DNA of 64,000 bases from assembly GCA_017550535.1 (NCBI GenBank), contig JAFZOS010000028.1:1-64000 (forward strand), written 5' to 3'. Each line of letters starts with the position of its first letter. Within the stretch, counting starts at the first letter, position 1. Made by a program: the position numbers and the translations under genes. Below are positions 1-6,997 of the stretch, in pieces. Origin of the DNA: Lachnospiraceae bacterium (GTDB lineage Bacteria; Bacillota; Clostridia; Lachnospirales; Lachnospiraceae). The notes beneath the pieces were generated by a model. It saw nothing but the letters and a program-made list of their open reading frames with translations, was not told where the DNA came from and ran no database searches.

Positions 1-135
1 ATGAACGCAAACAAGAGTGTAGAGAAAATTGCGGAGAAAAACCGCGTGGATAAAGAGTTTGTAGAAGAGATATTGCAGATATATACAACTCATCCCGGTA
101 TTGATATAGACGGGATACTTAACAGGATGAAATGA
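1..135 (+). CDS. small acidic protein, 44 aa, possibly 5'-partial
   Basis: An open frame runs from an ATG at the first base of the window to a TGA overlapping the next start by 4 nt (ATGA type), which suggests translational coupling to the DUF6688-like gene. The peptide is charged and helical, ending in a segment containing YTTHPGIDIDGIL. I do not recognise a named family. Because the window begins exactly at this ATG, the true start may lie upstream and this may be the C-terminal end of a larger protein. Confidence 0.5.
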   Translation: MNANKSVEKIAEKNRVDKEFVEEILQIYTTHPGIDIDGILNRMK

Positions 136-1439
136 AAGAGAAACTACAGGATTTCTTTAAAAACAGAAAAAGGCTGATATTAACACTTATCTTTGGACCG
201 GCGGTAGCTTCCCTGATAATAGGCTGTGTGGCAGGTTTGGCTGACCCAAGGGATGCTTTGTATATAGGGATAGTATGCATGTGCCTTGCGTATCCGGTCG
301 TACTCTTAATTATCAATATCGTTGCGCTGGTTTGGGCGGTCAGGTTTCCCGAGAAGCTTCTTCCCGGTACTTACGAAGCAAAGCTGTTTGGCATAATGGA
401 CCTTGTTACAGTTATCATCGGGACTATATTAACGATATTTTATGCTGCAATACTGTCAGCTTCTATAGATCTGCAGTGGAAAGCTGTCTGGAGTGAACAG
501 TTGCATAACCGTGAGGTACATCAGCCAATATGGACAGGGGCTCTGCCAACGGTCATAGCACTGCTTACTATTGGCGTTATAGGATATATCGTGCTCCTTA
601 CCAGGAAAATGTCAGACACCCCGCCACTTATTACGGTTTTATGTATGGGTGCAATGTATATCGGGATCATAGAGATACTTCTGTTTATGGTCCAGATATT
701 CAAGGTTACACCATTTGAGGGACTTGCATATTCTTCAAACAGCATACCCCTGTTTGGATTGGCTCCGCTTATGGAGCTTCCGTTCTGTTTAATAAGCATG
801 GCGGCAAGGCTTATCCTAAGAAAGATATATGAATGGAATCAGGAAGAGGAGCATCAGGCAGATATATATGGCGGAGAGGGCTTTATAGCTGATCTTAACG
901 GGATCCTTGAGAATTCCTTTACATGGCCGATAGCAGCGATAATAGCAATGCTCCCGCTTCTAGGCATTATCCTTGGTATTTTATCTTTGTTTGGGCAATA
1001 TCCTGATCATGTGATAAGGGCGTGGACCGAAACTGCACAGTGGAACCTCTCAAAGATGAAGGCTCCTCCTAATGTACAGTACGATGAGCATTATCTGTGT
1101 ACGGTAGCTGCGGGCGGCCATGACAGGGTAGTAAAGCCGATAAGGATGGGAGAAAGACACGGTCACAGGATCGTGGTTAACAGACAGCTCCTTATCGCGA
1201 ATGCGTTTGAGCAGATACTTGAAGAAAAAACTCCTAAAATGCACAGAGCGATAAGGGAGTTTTATGATACCCACGGATATCCGATTGCCAGGCATATAAA
1301 GACAAAAACGGCTGCAGATATGGTATATTTCATAATGAAGCCACTGGAATGGATGTTTTTGCTTGTTTTGTATCTTACAGATCCGGCGCCTGAAAACCGA
1401 ATAGCAGTACAATATATGCCGGTAAGGGAACAGGAGTAG
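132..1439 (+). CDS. polytopic membrane protein, DUF6688-like
   Basis: The 435-residue product has about seven hydrophobic segments (roughly residues 15-38, 43-70, 88-112, 135-157, 165-188, 200-225 and 262-290), then a soluble stretch (about 320-395) rich in His and Arg, including AAGGHDRVVKPIRMGERHGH and a YPIARHI segment, and a last hydrophobic helix near 400-415. That conserved C-terminal block resembles the family I know as DUF6688, whose function is unknown. It overlaps the preceding small ORF by 4 nt, so the two are probably co-translated. The family assignment is from memory of the C-terminal motif, not from a search. Confidence 0.75.
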   Translation: MKEKLQDFFKNRKRLILTLIFGPAVASLIIGCVAGLADPRDALYIGIVCMCLAYPVVLLIINIVALVWAVRFPEKLLPGTYEAKLFGIMDLVTVIIGTILTIFYAAILSASIDLQWKAVWSEQLHNREVHQPIWTGALPTVIALLTIGVIGYIVLLTRKMSDTPPLITVLCMGAMYIGIIEILLFMVQIFKVTPFEGLAYSSNSIPLFGLAPLMELPFCLISMAARLILRKIYEWNQEEEHQADIYGGEGFIADLNGILENSFTWPIAAIIAMLPLLGIILGILSLFGQYPDHVIRAWTETAQWNLSKMKAPPNVQYDEHYLCTVAAGGHDRVVKPIRMGERHGHRIVVNRQLLIANAFEQILEEKTPKMHRAIREFYDTHGYPIARHIKTKTAADMVYFIMKPLEWMFLLVLYLTDPAPENRIAVQYMPVREQE

Positions 1440-1600
1440 GTTATGAGTTATTCTGGTAGTACGATCAATATGAAAGTTTACTTCTCGTATTTTTATCACG
1501 GTTTTATCAGATTTTGACTATCAAGAAAGCCGATATTAACAAGATAATCAAGGCAGCTAAAGAAGTGATCAAATACGACGCGTAAAACGGAGGCATGAAG

Positions 1601-1840
1601 ATGGCTTCTAATGAGCAGGAAAGAAACGAGAAACTCGGACAGGCGGTTGTAGGTATCAGCTGGTTTATTTTTGCCGCCAAGTTTATCGTTATTGCGACCG
1701 TCATTGCCCTTATAGTTCTGTATTATATCGGCAGACCTTTATGGATAGCTCCTATCATAGCAATAGGAGCTTTTGCCGTTTACCGGCTGTTCCTGCGGCT
1801 TATATGGAAATTAGTGGATTGGGCTTCAAGGCAGAAATAA
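1601..1840 (+). CDS. small two-helix membrane protein
   Basis: A 79-residue protein with a polar N-terminus and two hydrophobic helices (about residues 18-42 and 46-66) ending in a basic, aromatic tail. GGAGG at 1589-1593 lies 7 nt before the ATG at 1601 but only 1 nt before the ATG at 1595, so 1601 is chosen as the start. No family is recognised. It sits between a decayed stretch (1440-1590) and an esterase remnant, so it may be part of an accessory region. Confidence 0.6.
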   Translation: MASNEQERNEKLGQAVVGISWFIFAAKFIVIATVIALIVLYYIGRPLWIAPIIAIGAFAVYRLFLRLIWKLVDWASRQK

Positions 1841-1855
1841 AAAGGATATTAACTT

Positions 1856-2212
1856 ATGAAGGTCTGGAATACAAGACGCAACCATATGGCATGGAAGATG
1901 TACTTAAAAGGGATAGAAGACAAAGATGTACCAGTCTACGCGGCACCTGCAAGGCAGACAGATTATTCGGGCTTGCCGCCGGCATATACCTTTGTATGTA
2001 CGGCAGAGCCTTTTTACTGCGAGACACTGACTTTCATCGATAACTTGAAGAAAGCCGGGATAGAAGCATCTGTAGACATATATGAGAGCCTATATCATGC
2101 TTTTGATATGAACTCTCCCAAATTGGATATCAGTAAAGAAGCCATAGAACGATTTAACGAGAGATTTGCTTACGCCAAGGAGCACTATTTTGCAAAGCAA
2201 CTACTAAAATGA
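1856..2212 (+). pseudogene. C-terminal remnant of alpha/beta-hydrolase (acetyl esterase/lipase type)
   Basis: The 118-residue frame matches only the last third of the Abhydrolase_3/acetyl-esterase family: VPVYAAPARQTDYSGLPPAY followed by the acid region (AEPF, Glu where Asp is usual) and the catalytic histidine region YHAFD. The HGGG oxyanion motif and GxSxG nucleophile, which occupy the first 200 residues of the roughly 300-residue family, are absent and are not found upstream. It is therefore read as a 5'-deleted pseudogene, although an ATG at 1856 could still give a short inactive product. Its stop overlaps the ATG at 2209, one possible start of the flavodoxin. Confidence 0.7.
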
Positions 2213-2229
2213 ACAATGAGGACAAACAA

Positions 2230-2676
2230 ATGAAAACAGCGATAGTATATTACTCACAACACCACGGCAATACAAAAAAGCTATTGGATGCAATATGCGA
2301 TGCAGATATGTCTGTAACTCTTATCAATGCCGCAGAAAAGACAGAAGTCGATCTGCGGGAATATGACCGTATAGGCATAGCAAGCGGTATATACTTCAGC
2401 AGCTTCGCAAAGCCGCTACTAAGCTTTGTCTCTATCAACCTGCCTGCACAGAAGCCGGTCTTCTTCATAGCCACATGTGGTTCTCCAAGGAAGAACTATT
2501 TTGATGAAATACGGCATATAGCAAAGCGTAAGGATTGTACTGATCTGGGAAGTTACCTTTGTACAGGATTTGACACTTACGGCCCCTTTAAGCTGGTAGG
2601 AGGTCTTAAAAAAGACCATCCGACAGAAGAAGAGATACAGGGCGCCGTAGATTTCTATAACGGCCTGGGGTTCTGA
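2230..2676 (+). CDS. flavodoxin family protein
   Basis: The protein begins with the flavodoxin N-terminal strand and FMN-phosphate loop (MKTAIVYYSQHHGNTKKL; S/T-rich loop at residues 9-14), followed by a GIASGIYFSSFAKPL segment and a late CTGFDTYGPFKL segment. At 148 residues it is a complete single flavodoxin domain, expected to bind FMN as a cytoplasmic electron carrier. An ATG at 2209 would add seven residues and overlap the esterase remnant, but 2230 places the first strand at the usual position and has GAGG upstream. A diverged tail of a second copy of this gene is found at 6608-6670. Confidence 0.85.
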   Translation: MKTAIVYYSQHHGNTKKLLDAICDADMSVTLINAAEKTEVDLREYDRIGIASGIYFSSFAKPLLSFVSINLPAQKPVFFIATCGSPRKNYFDEIRHIAKRKDCTDLGSYLCTGFDTYGPFKLVGGLKKDHPTEEEIQGAVDFYNGLGF

Positions 2677-2749
2677 TCACGACAGAAGACCAGAAGAAAT
2701 GGATAATCGCGATGGACCGAATGACCTTTATATAGGATTAAGGATAATT

Positions 2750-3829
2750 ATGTCTAAGATTTACGAAATATACGGAACCGATGCTCATGAAATGACAAAA
2801 GGGCTGATGACTGCAGCGAAGATTGCAAATATCATCCCTGCCGGAGCAAAGATCGCATTAAAACCTAACCTTGTGCATGCTGATGTGGCGGAAAACGGTG
2901 CCACCACGCATCCCGGAGTCCTTTCGGGGTGCATTGAGTATCTTAAAGAAAACGGTTTTAATGATATTTCTATAATTGAGAGTTCATGGGTCGGCGAAAG
3001 AACCGAACGATCTGTAAAGGTCTGCGGGTATGACAGGATATGTGAAAAGTATAATGTTCCGTTCTATGATCTGAAAAAAGATGGAGTAAAAAGGGTGGAT
3101 ACTCCTTTCCGTCCCATGGATATAGCTTGTAAAGCAGTTGAGGCGGATTATCTTATTGATATGCCGGTACTAAAAGGACACTGCCAGACAGTAATGACCT
3201 GTGCTCTTAAAAACCTTAAAGGCTGCCTGCCGGATCATGAGAAAAGAAGATTTCATACAGACGGTCTGATAAAACCAATTGCCGCACTCGCAGCTGTATT
3301 AAAGCCTGATCTCGTTATAGTTGACAGTATATGCGGAGATCTGTATTTTGAAGAGGGTGGAAACCCTGTTCAGACAAACAGGATGATGCTCGGGACCGAT
3401 GCTGTACAGATGGATGCGTATGGATGCTCTCTTATGGGCCTTAAACCAGAGGATGTCCCATACATTGGACTTGCAGAAGCCTGGGGAGCAGGATCGTCAA
3501 AGGTATTCCCGGATGATATAGTAAAGCTTAATGAACCAACACAGTCGAATGATTATCCGCCTCCATCAGGCAGGGTTAAAAACCTGGTTCGTAATGTCAG
3601 CGCTGATTCAGCCTGCTCAGCCTGTTTTGCATCTTTAGTAAGGGCATTGTACCGTGCGGATAAAGAAGGAATGCAAGTTAAAGATAAAATATTTATCGGA
3701 CAGGGATATCAGGGAAAGTCACCGGATGGAATCGGTATTGGCAGGTGCTGTAAGGATGCAAAAACCTGTGTAATAGGATGCCCGCCTACGGCAGATTCCA
3801 TACTTCAGCATCTAAACAGGGAAAAATAG
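2750..3829 (+). CDS. DUF362 domain protein
   Basis: The 359-residue product has the DUF362 layout: KPNLVHADVAENGATTHPG near residue 42, a central MPVLKGHCQTVMTCALKNLKG segment near residue 145, and a LVIVDSICGDLYFEEGG segment. It ends with a Cys-rich part (CSACFASLV, then GRCCKDAKTCVIGCPP) that could bind a metal or cluster, though the classic CxxCxxCxxxC ferredoxin spacing is not present. The frame extends upstream to 2699, but the ATG at 2750 starts the first strand. DUF362 proteins are cytoplasmic and of uncertain function, often linked to ferredoxin-like redox chemistry, which fits the adjacent flavodoxin. Confidence 0.8.
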   Translation: MSKIYEIYGTDAHEMTKGLMTAAKIANIIPAGAKIALKPNLVHADVAENGATTHPGVLSGCIEYLKENGFNDISIIESSWVGERTERSVKVCGYDRICEKYNVPFYDLKKDGVKRVDTPFRPMDIACKAVEADYLIDMPVLKGHCQTVMTCALKNLKGCLPDHEKRRFHTDGLIKPIAALAAVLKPDLVIVDSICGDLYFEEGGNPVQTNRMMLGTDAVQMDAYGCSLMGLKPEDVPYIGLAEAWGAGSSKVFPDDIVKLNEPTQSNDYPPPSGRVKNLVRNVSADSACSACFASLVRALYRADKEGMQVKDKIFIGQGYQGKSPDGIGIGRCCKDAKTCVIGCPPTADSILQHLNREK

Positions 3830-3850
3830 CAGAGGAAAGCAATATGAATC

Positions 3851-3885
3851 TCACATCAGGTATGTGAACAGGCTTATGGCCTGTT
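3851..3885 (+). other. two small hairpins upstream of the zinc-ribbon cassette
   Basis: TCACAT (3851-3856) pairs with ATGTGA (3862-3867), and AACAGGC (3867-3873) pairs with GCCTGTT (3879-3885). The two stems share one base and so may be alternatives. No T-tract follows, so they are not a standard terminator. They lie just where base composition changes and 37 nt before the first cassette start; they may be a leader structure or an insertion scar. Confidence 0.3.
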
Positions 3886-3921
3886 GCACCGGAGGAAACA
3901 GCAGGGAGAGGTACGCGGATC

Positions 3922-4668
3922 ATGAAATGTATAAGTTGCGGCGGCGAGATAGGGCTTACCGATGAAAGATGCCCTCATTGCGGCAGGATCATCAAGGAAA
4001 CGGCCGGTCATCGGAACGAACTGAAGACCTACCGGGAGAAAAATGAGACAGCAAAGCGCGGCTTGGCGAAGGTGATGGACGGGAACGTCCCGCTCGTCAT
4101 CAGCGCGGTGGTGATGGTGGCGCTTATCATTGCCTGCGGGATCGCCTTGTATGTAGGGGAAAACGCATATCATTTCCGCTCGGATGCCATGCGGAAAGAC
4201 GCGAAGAAAAACTACGACGCGTATTCCCGGGAGATCAGGGACTATCTGGATGCCGGCGATTATACCGGCTTCGCCGCTTTTAAGGAAGCTCATAACATCG
4301 CGGAATGGGAGGCTCCCTATGACGACCTGGATCTGCTGTGGGAAATGGCGAAAGAATATGACTGGCTCGTTTCCGAAGTGGAGTCATCGGTGATGTTCGG
4401 CCGGGATGCCCAAAGGTATCGGCCGGAGGGTGATGTCGCCGATTGTGGAAGGGCGATCCGCCGCTTTTATGAGGAATATGAGGACAAGCGGTCCGAGATC
4501 GACGGCGATCCATACGCCTCCTATATCCATGACATGAAGGCGAAAGCGGATATCCTCCTGAAGGTCTATCTGGGGCTGGATGATGCAGCCAGAGAAACAT
4601 TCCTGGCAGCCTCCGATATCGAACAGGAAGCGTATCTGGAGGAGGTGCTGATCGATGAAAAAGAATAA
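3922..4668 (+). CDS. zinc-ribbon membrane protein A (cassette gene 1)
   Basis: The 248-residue protein opens with a zinc ribbon (CISCGG and CPHCG within residues 3-21), a basic helical linker, one transmembrane helix (about 57-79), then about 165 acidic helical residues. With a cytosolic ribbon, the C-terminal part would lie outside the membrane. The soluble part is alignable by eye with cassette gene 4 (5435-6187): an AY..E...L..G.Y..F segment is shared. It overlaps the next gene by 14 nt. GGGAGAGG precedes the ATG. Local G+C is clearly higher than in the flanking genes. Function is unknown. Confidence 0.8.
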   Translation: MKCISCGGEIGLTDERCPHCGRIIKETAGHRNELKTYREKNETAKRGLAKVMDGNVPLVISAVVMVALIIACGIALYVGENAYHFRSDAMRKDAKKNYDAYSREIRDYLDAGDYTGFAAFKEAHNIAEWEAPYDDLDLLWEMAKEYDWLVSEVESSVMFGRDAQRYRPEGDVADCGRAIRRFYEEYEDKRSEIDGDPYASYIHDMKAKADILLKVYLGLDDAARETFLAASDIEQEAYLEEVLIDEKE

Positions 4669-5077
4669 AAAAGTGATCTTCGGTGTCTCGGTCGCCGTGA
4701 ATATCCTTCTCGCGCTCGTGCTCCTTGTGGCGGCAGTCAAAGCGGGTGCGGAACTCAAGTTCAATTATGTCGAGATAGACACCATCACACCGGACACCCT
4801 TCGGTCGAATCTGGAAAGGGAGAATTACGGCGTTGTGGCATCGCTTTCCCGGCCCATCCGGGGCGGCGCAGAGATCGCAGAGGGAGATCTGGATTACTAC
4901 AGGCTCGGGGAATATGCGGATCTGCTCTTTATGAAAGAGATCTATGCGGAGGCCGGGAATGCCGTGACAGTGCAGAGCTGCGAGGACCGGCTGGCTGAGA
5001 TCAGGGCGGAGATGCCGGACTACGGCAGCCTGTTTGATAAGATAGACCTGAGTGCGGAGAACGCGAAACGGGAGTGA
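4655..5077 (+). CDS. small single-pass membrane protein B (cassette gene 2)
   Basis: The 140-residue product has a KKNKK start, one hydrophobic helix (about residues 8-30) resembling an uncleaved signal anchor, and an acidic helical ectodomain. Its C-terminal part contains YRLGEYADLLFMKEIYAEAG, which resembles YRVAEYAHTAFMTRVYDEKG in cassette gene 5, so the two appear to be paralogues. It starts inside cassette gene 1 (14-nt overlap), indicating coupled translation and perhaps a complex with the gene 1 product. No known family recognised. Confidence 0.75.
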   Translation: MKKNKKVIFGVSVAVNILLALVLLVAAVKAGAELKFNYVEIDTITPDTLRSNLERENYGVVASLSRPIRGGAEIAEGDLDYYRLGEYADLLFMKEIYAEAGNAVTVQSCEDRLAEIRAEMPDYGSLFDKIDLSAENAKRE

Positions 5078-5084
5078 AAAGATA

Positions 5085-5438
5085 ATGGAACAGAAGATAC
5101 GATGCAGAACCTGTGCGGCGGAGTATGATGCGTCCCTTGTCCGCTGCCCTTTTTGCGGGACTGCGTATGCGCTCGCGGAGGAAAAAGAATACATGGGGAA
5201 GCTGGAGGAGGTTCGGGAGGAACTTCACCAGCAGACCGTGAAAGGTGATAAACGGATCAAAAAGGGGATGAGCGCTACGGTGCGCGTCATCCTGGCGGCG
5301 GTCGTCGTTGCAGTGCTCCTCTTATTCGGGATCCTGTGGCTTTCCGGTAGGTCCGAACGCAGCCGCAGCGATCAGAAAAAAGAGGAATTCCTGCAGAATC
5401 AGGGGATCACAACGCAGCAGGAGGTAACAGACCGATGA
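5085..5438 (+). CDS. short zinc-ribbon membrane protein C (cassette gene 3)
   Basis: A 117-residue protein with a zinc ribbon (CRTC at about residues 7-10 and CPFCG near 21-25), a charged helix, one transmembrane helix (about 64-85) and a short polar tail of about 30 residues. It has the N-terminal design of cassette genes 1 and 4 but lacks their long C-terminal domain. The ATG at 5085 starts just before the ribbon; the frame is open further upstream but that part overlaps gene 2. Its TGA overlaps the next ATG by 4 nt. Confidence 0.75.
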   Translation: MEQKIRCRTCAAEYDASLVRCPFCGTAYALAEEKEYMGKLEEVREELHQQTVKGDKRIKKGMSATVRVILAAVVVAVLLLFGILWLSGRSERSRSDQKKEEFLQNQGITTQQEVTDR

Positions 5439-6187
5439 TATGTGAGAACTGCAAACACGAGATCGGACCGGAGGATCTGAAATGCCCGAACTGCGGTGCT
5501 GCGAATCCCTTTGCGGTACAGCATCAGGAAAATATGCAGCAGTTTGCCGGGGAATATGCAGCCACGGAAAAAGAGGTTTCCGGCTTCGCAAAAGCCGTGG
5601 AGGGGCTGGGCAAAAAAGCGGCGGTCCTGGTGGTGCTTCTGGTGGGAACCATTGTCATGCTCGTGATATCTTCCCTTAACTATGCCGATCCCGACGAGGA
5701 CGAAGCGGCGCGGCGCGACGCTGTGAAAAACGCGGCTGCCTATGCCGACGAAGCGGACGGATTCCTGGAGCGGGGCGAGTATATGGAGTATGTGAGCTTC
5801 CTGTATGCCCATGAACTGATGAATTTTCCGCCGGAGGAATTCCGGCGGTTTCAGTGCGTGCACTATGTCGCAAAAGAGTACTATGAGTGCATAGAACTCC
5901 TGGAGGAAATGATCCTGCGGTCGGATGATCCGGATTACCATGACGGTCTGGATACGGATATCAGGAATTTCTGTATGTATCTGGACGGCTTCTACGAGGT
6001 TTACGAAGCCCAGAAGAGCGCGGAAAAGAGTGAGGAATACCTGGCGTACATTCTGGATATGGAGGCGGAACTGAAGGCGGCGATGCGTACATATTTCGCC
6101 ATGGACGAGGGCGCGCTGCAGGAGTTTCTGGATATGAGCCAGGCGAAGAAGGCCGTCAAGATTCGGGAGGTGCTGCGACATGAATAA
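5435..6187 (+). CDS. zinc-ribbon membrane protein D (cassette gene 4, paralogue of gene 1)
   Basis: The 250-residue protein repeats the architecture of cassette gene 1: zinc ribbon (CENCKHE and CPNCG in residues 3-22), linker, transmembrane helix (about 64-84), then an acidic helical domain with repeated Tyr/Glu. Segments such as DGFLERGEYMEYVSFLYAHE and EEYLAYILDMEAELKAAM align with DYLDAGDYTGF and YASYIHDMKAKADILL of gene 1. The next gene overlaps it by 8 nt, as in the first pair. This supports a tandem duplication of a two-gene unit. Confidence 0.8.
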   Translation: MICENCKHEIGPEDLKCPNCGAANPFAVQHQENMQQFAGEYAATEKEVSGFAKAVEGLGKKAAVLVVLLVGTIVMLVISSLNYADPDEDEAARRDAVKNAAAYADEADGFLERGEYMEYVSFLYAHELMNFPPEEFRRFQCVHYVAKEYYECIELLEEMILRSDDPDYHDGLDTDIRNFCMYLDGFYEVYEAQKSAEKSEEYLAYILDMEAELKAAMRTYFAMDEGALQEFLDMSQAKKAVKIREVLRHE

Positions 6188-6599
6188 AAAACTGAGAGTG
6201 ATCCTGAACATACTGCTCGTGGCAGCCTCCATCGCGTTCCTTATCAGTCTGGTGAATCTGATCGCATCGATTGGATATGCGAACCGGGAAGTGGAAGACC
6301 CGGCAGAGACATTTGCGGGTGTGTTCGCGTATGAACTGGATCACAGGGCGTATGGTGAGATCATGGGAGATTACTATGTGCGCAGGCTGGACCGGTTCAC
6401 GCCGGATGCCGGGTATGAAGATCTCTACCGGGTGGCGGAGTATGCGCACACCGCCTTTATGACCAGGGTCTATGATGAAAAAGGAGATCCGGAGAAGGCG
6501 TCTTTGAACAGAGAAAAGGCGGACAGGCTCCGGGGTGAGCTGGGAGCCTATGAATACACGGCGGATGAGGTGGACGGATTGATCGAAAAAGCGCCGTAA
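6180..6599 (+). CDS. small single-pass membrane protein E (cassette gene 5, paralogue of gene 2)
   Basis: The 139-residue product has a basic start, one hydrophobic helix (about residues 8-33) and an acidic ectodomain paralogous to cassette gene 2. It closes the cassette: its TAA at 6597-6599 is followed at once by the tail of a flavodoxin-like reading frame, marking a sharp junction with older gene debris. Function unknown; probably acts with gene 4. Confidence 0.75.
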   Translation: MNKKLRVILNILLVAASIAFLISLVNLIASIGYANREVEDPAETFAGVFAYELDHRAYGEIMGDYYVRRLDRFTPDAGYEDLYRVAEYAHTAFMTRVYDEKGDPEKASLNREKADRLRGELGAYEYTADEVDGLIEKAP

Positions 6600-6607
6600 A
6601 AGACGGT

Positions 6608-6670
6608 TGTACAGGCTTTTACACTTACGGTCCCTTCAAATTGATCGAAAGCCTTTATGGGTTTTTATAG
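6608..6670 (+). pseudogene. C-terminal scrap of a flavodoxin gene
   Basis: The frame reads CTGFYTYGPFKLIESL and then a stop. It matches CTGFDTYGPFKLVGGL of the intact flavodoxin at 2230-2676. Over 42 aligned bases (2560-2601 against 6608-6649) about 33 are identical. No start or upstream part is present; the zinc-ribbon cassette ends immediately before it. This is a diverged homologue or old duplicate cut off at the cassette boundary. Confidence 0.65.
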
Positions 6671-6972
6671 TTGGAACGATCGTTGCAACAACAGCCGAAC
6701 TCATTGCAAGTTATATAATCGATGCAGCTTCCGGAACCCCGATGTGGGATTATACCGGATACTTTATGAATTTTGACGGCAGGATCGCACTTGTCCCCGC
6801 TTTGATGTTTGGGCTTTTGATCTTCGTGGCATTTTGTCTCATTCAGCCGGGGATCATAAAATTGCAGAATAAATTCAGAACTTCAAAGATCCACAATATC
6901 GGTTTTATAATTGTTGCTTCGCTGTTTTTCATAGATCTGATCTGCAGAATATGGCTTGGGAGCAATATATGA
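6661..6972 (+). pseudogene. C-terminal fragment of a putative ABC-transporter type IV permease-like protein
   Basis: The frame gives about 100 residues with three hydrophobic stretches and the motif WDYTGYFMNFDGRIALVPAL, which is characteristic of the putative ABC-transporter permease family (Pfam ABC_trans_CmpB-type, formerly DUF1113). The N-terminal helices are missing and there is no convincing ribosome site; a TTG at 6607 would start inside flavodoxin debris. It is most likely a 5'-truncated relic, adjacent to the flavodoxin scrap. Confidence 0.6.
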
Positions 6973-6997
6973 TAATATGGGAAAACGAAAATTAAAG

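Noticed and set aside
1443..1583. Possible tiny genes after the DUF6688-like gene, including a frame ending KKADINKIIKAAKEVIKYDA
   Set aside because: Two short frames interrupt each other and neither has a ribosome site or recognisable match; most likely decayed coding sequence, so not listed as a gene.
4280..5194. Long open frame (about 300 codons) on the minus strand through the zinc-ribbon cassette
   Set aside because: It is antisense to better-supported overlapping genes with zinc ribbons and membrane helices; its Pro/Arg/His-rich translation is typical of a shadow of G+C-rich coding DNA.
5399..6232. 277-codon minus-strand frame opposite cassette gene 4
   Set aside because: Same reason: low-complexity, no start context, antisense to a clear paralogue pair.
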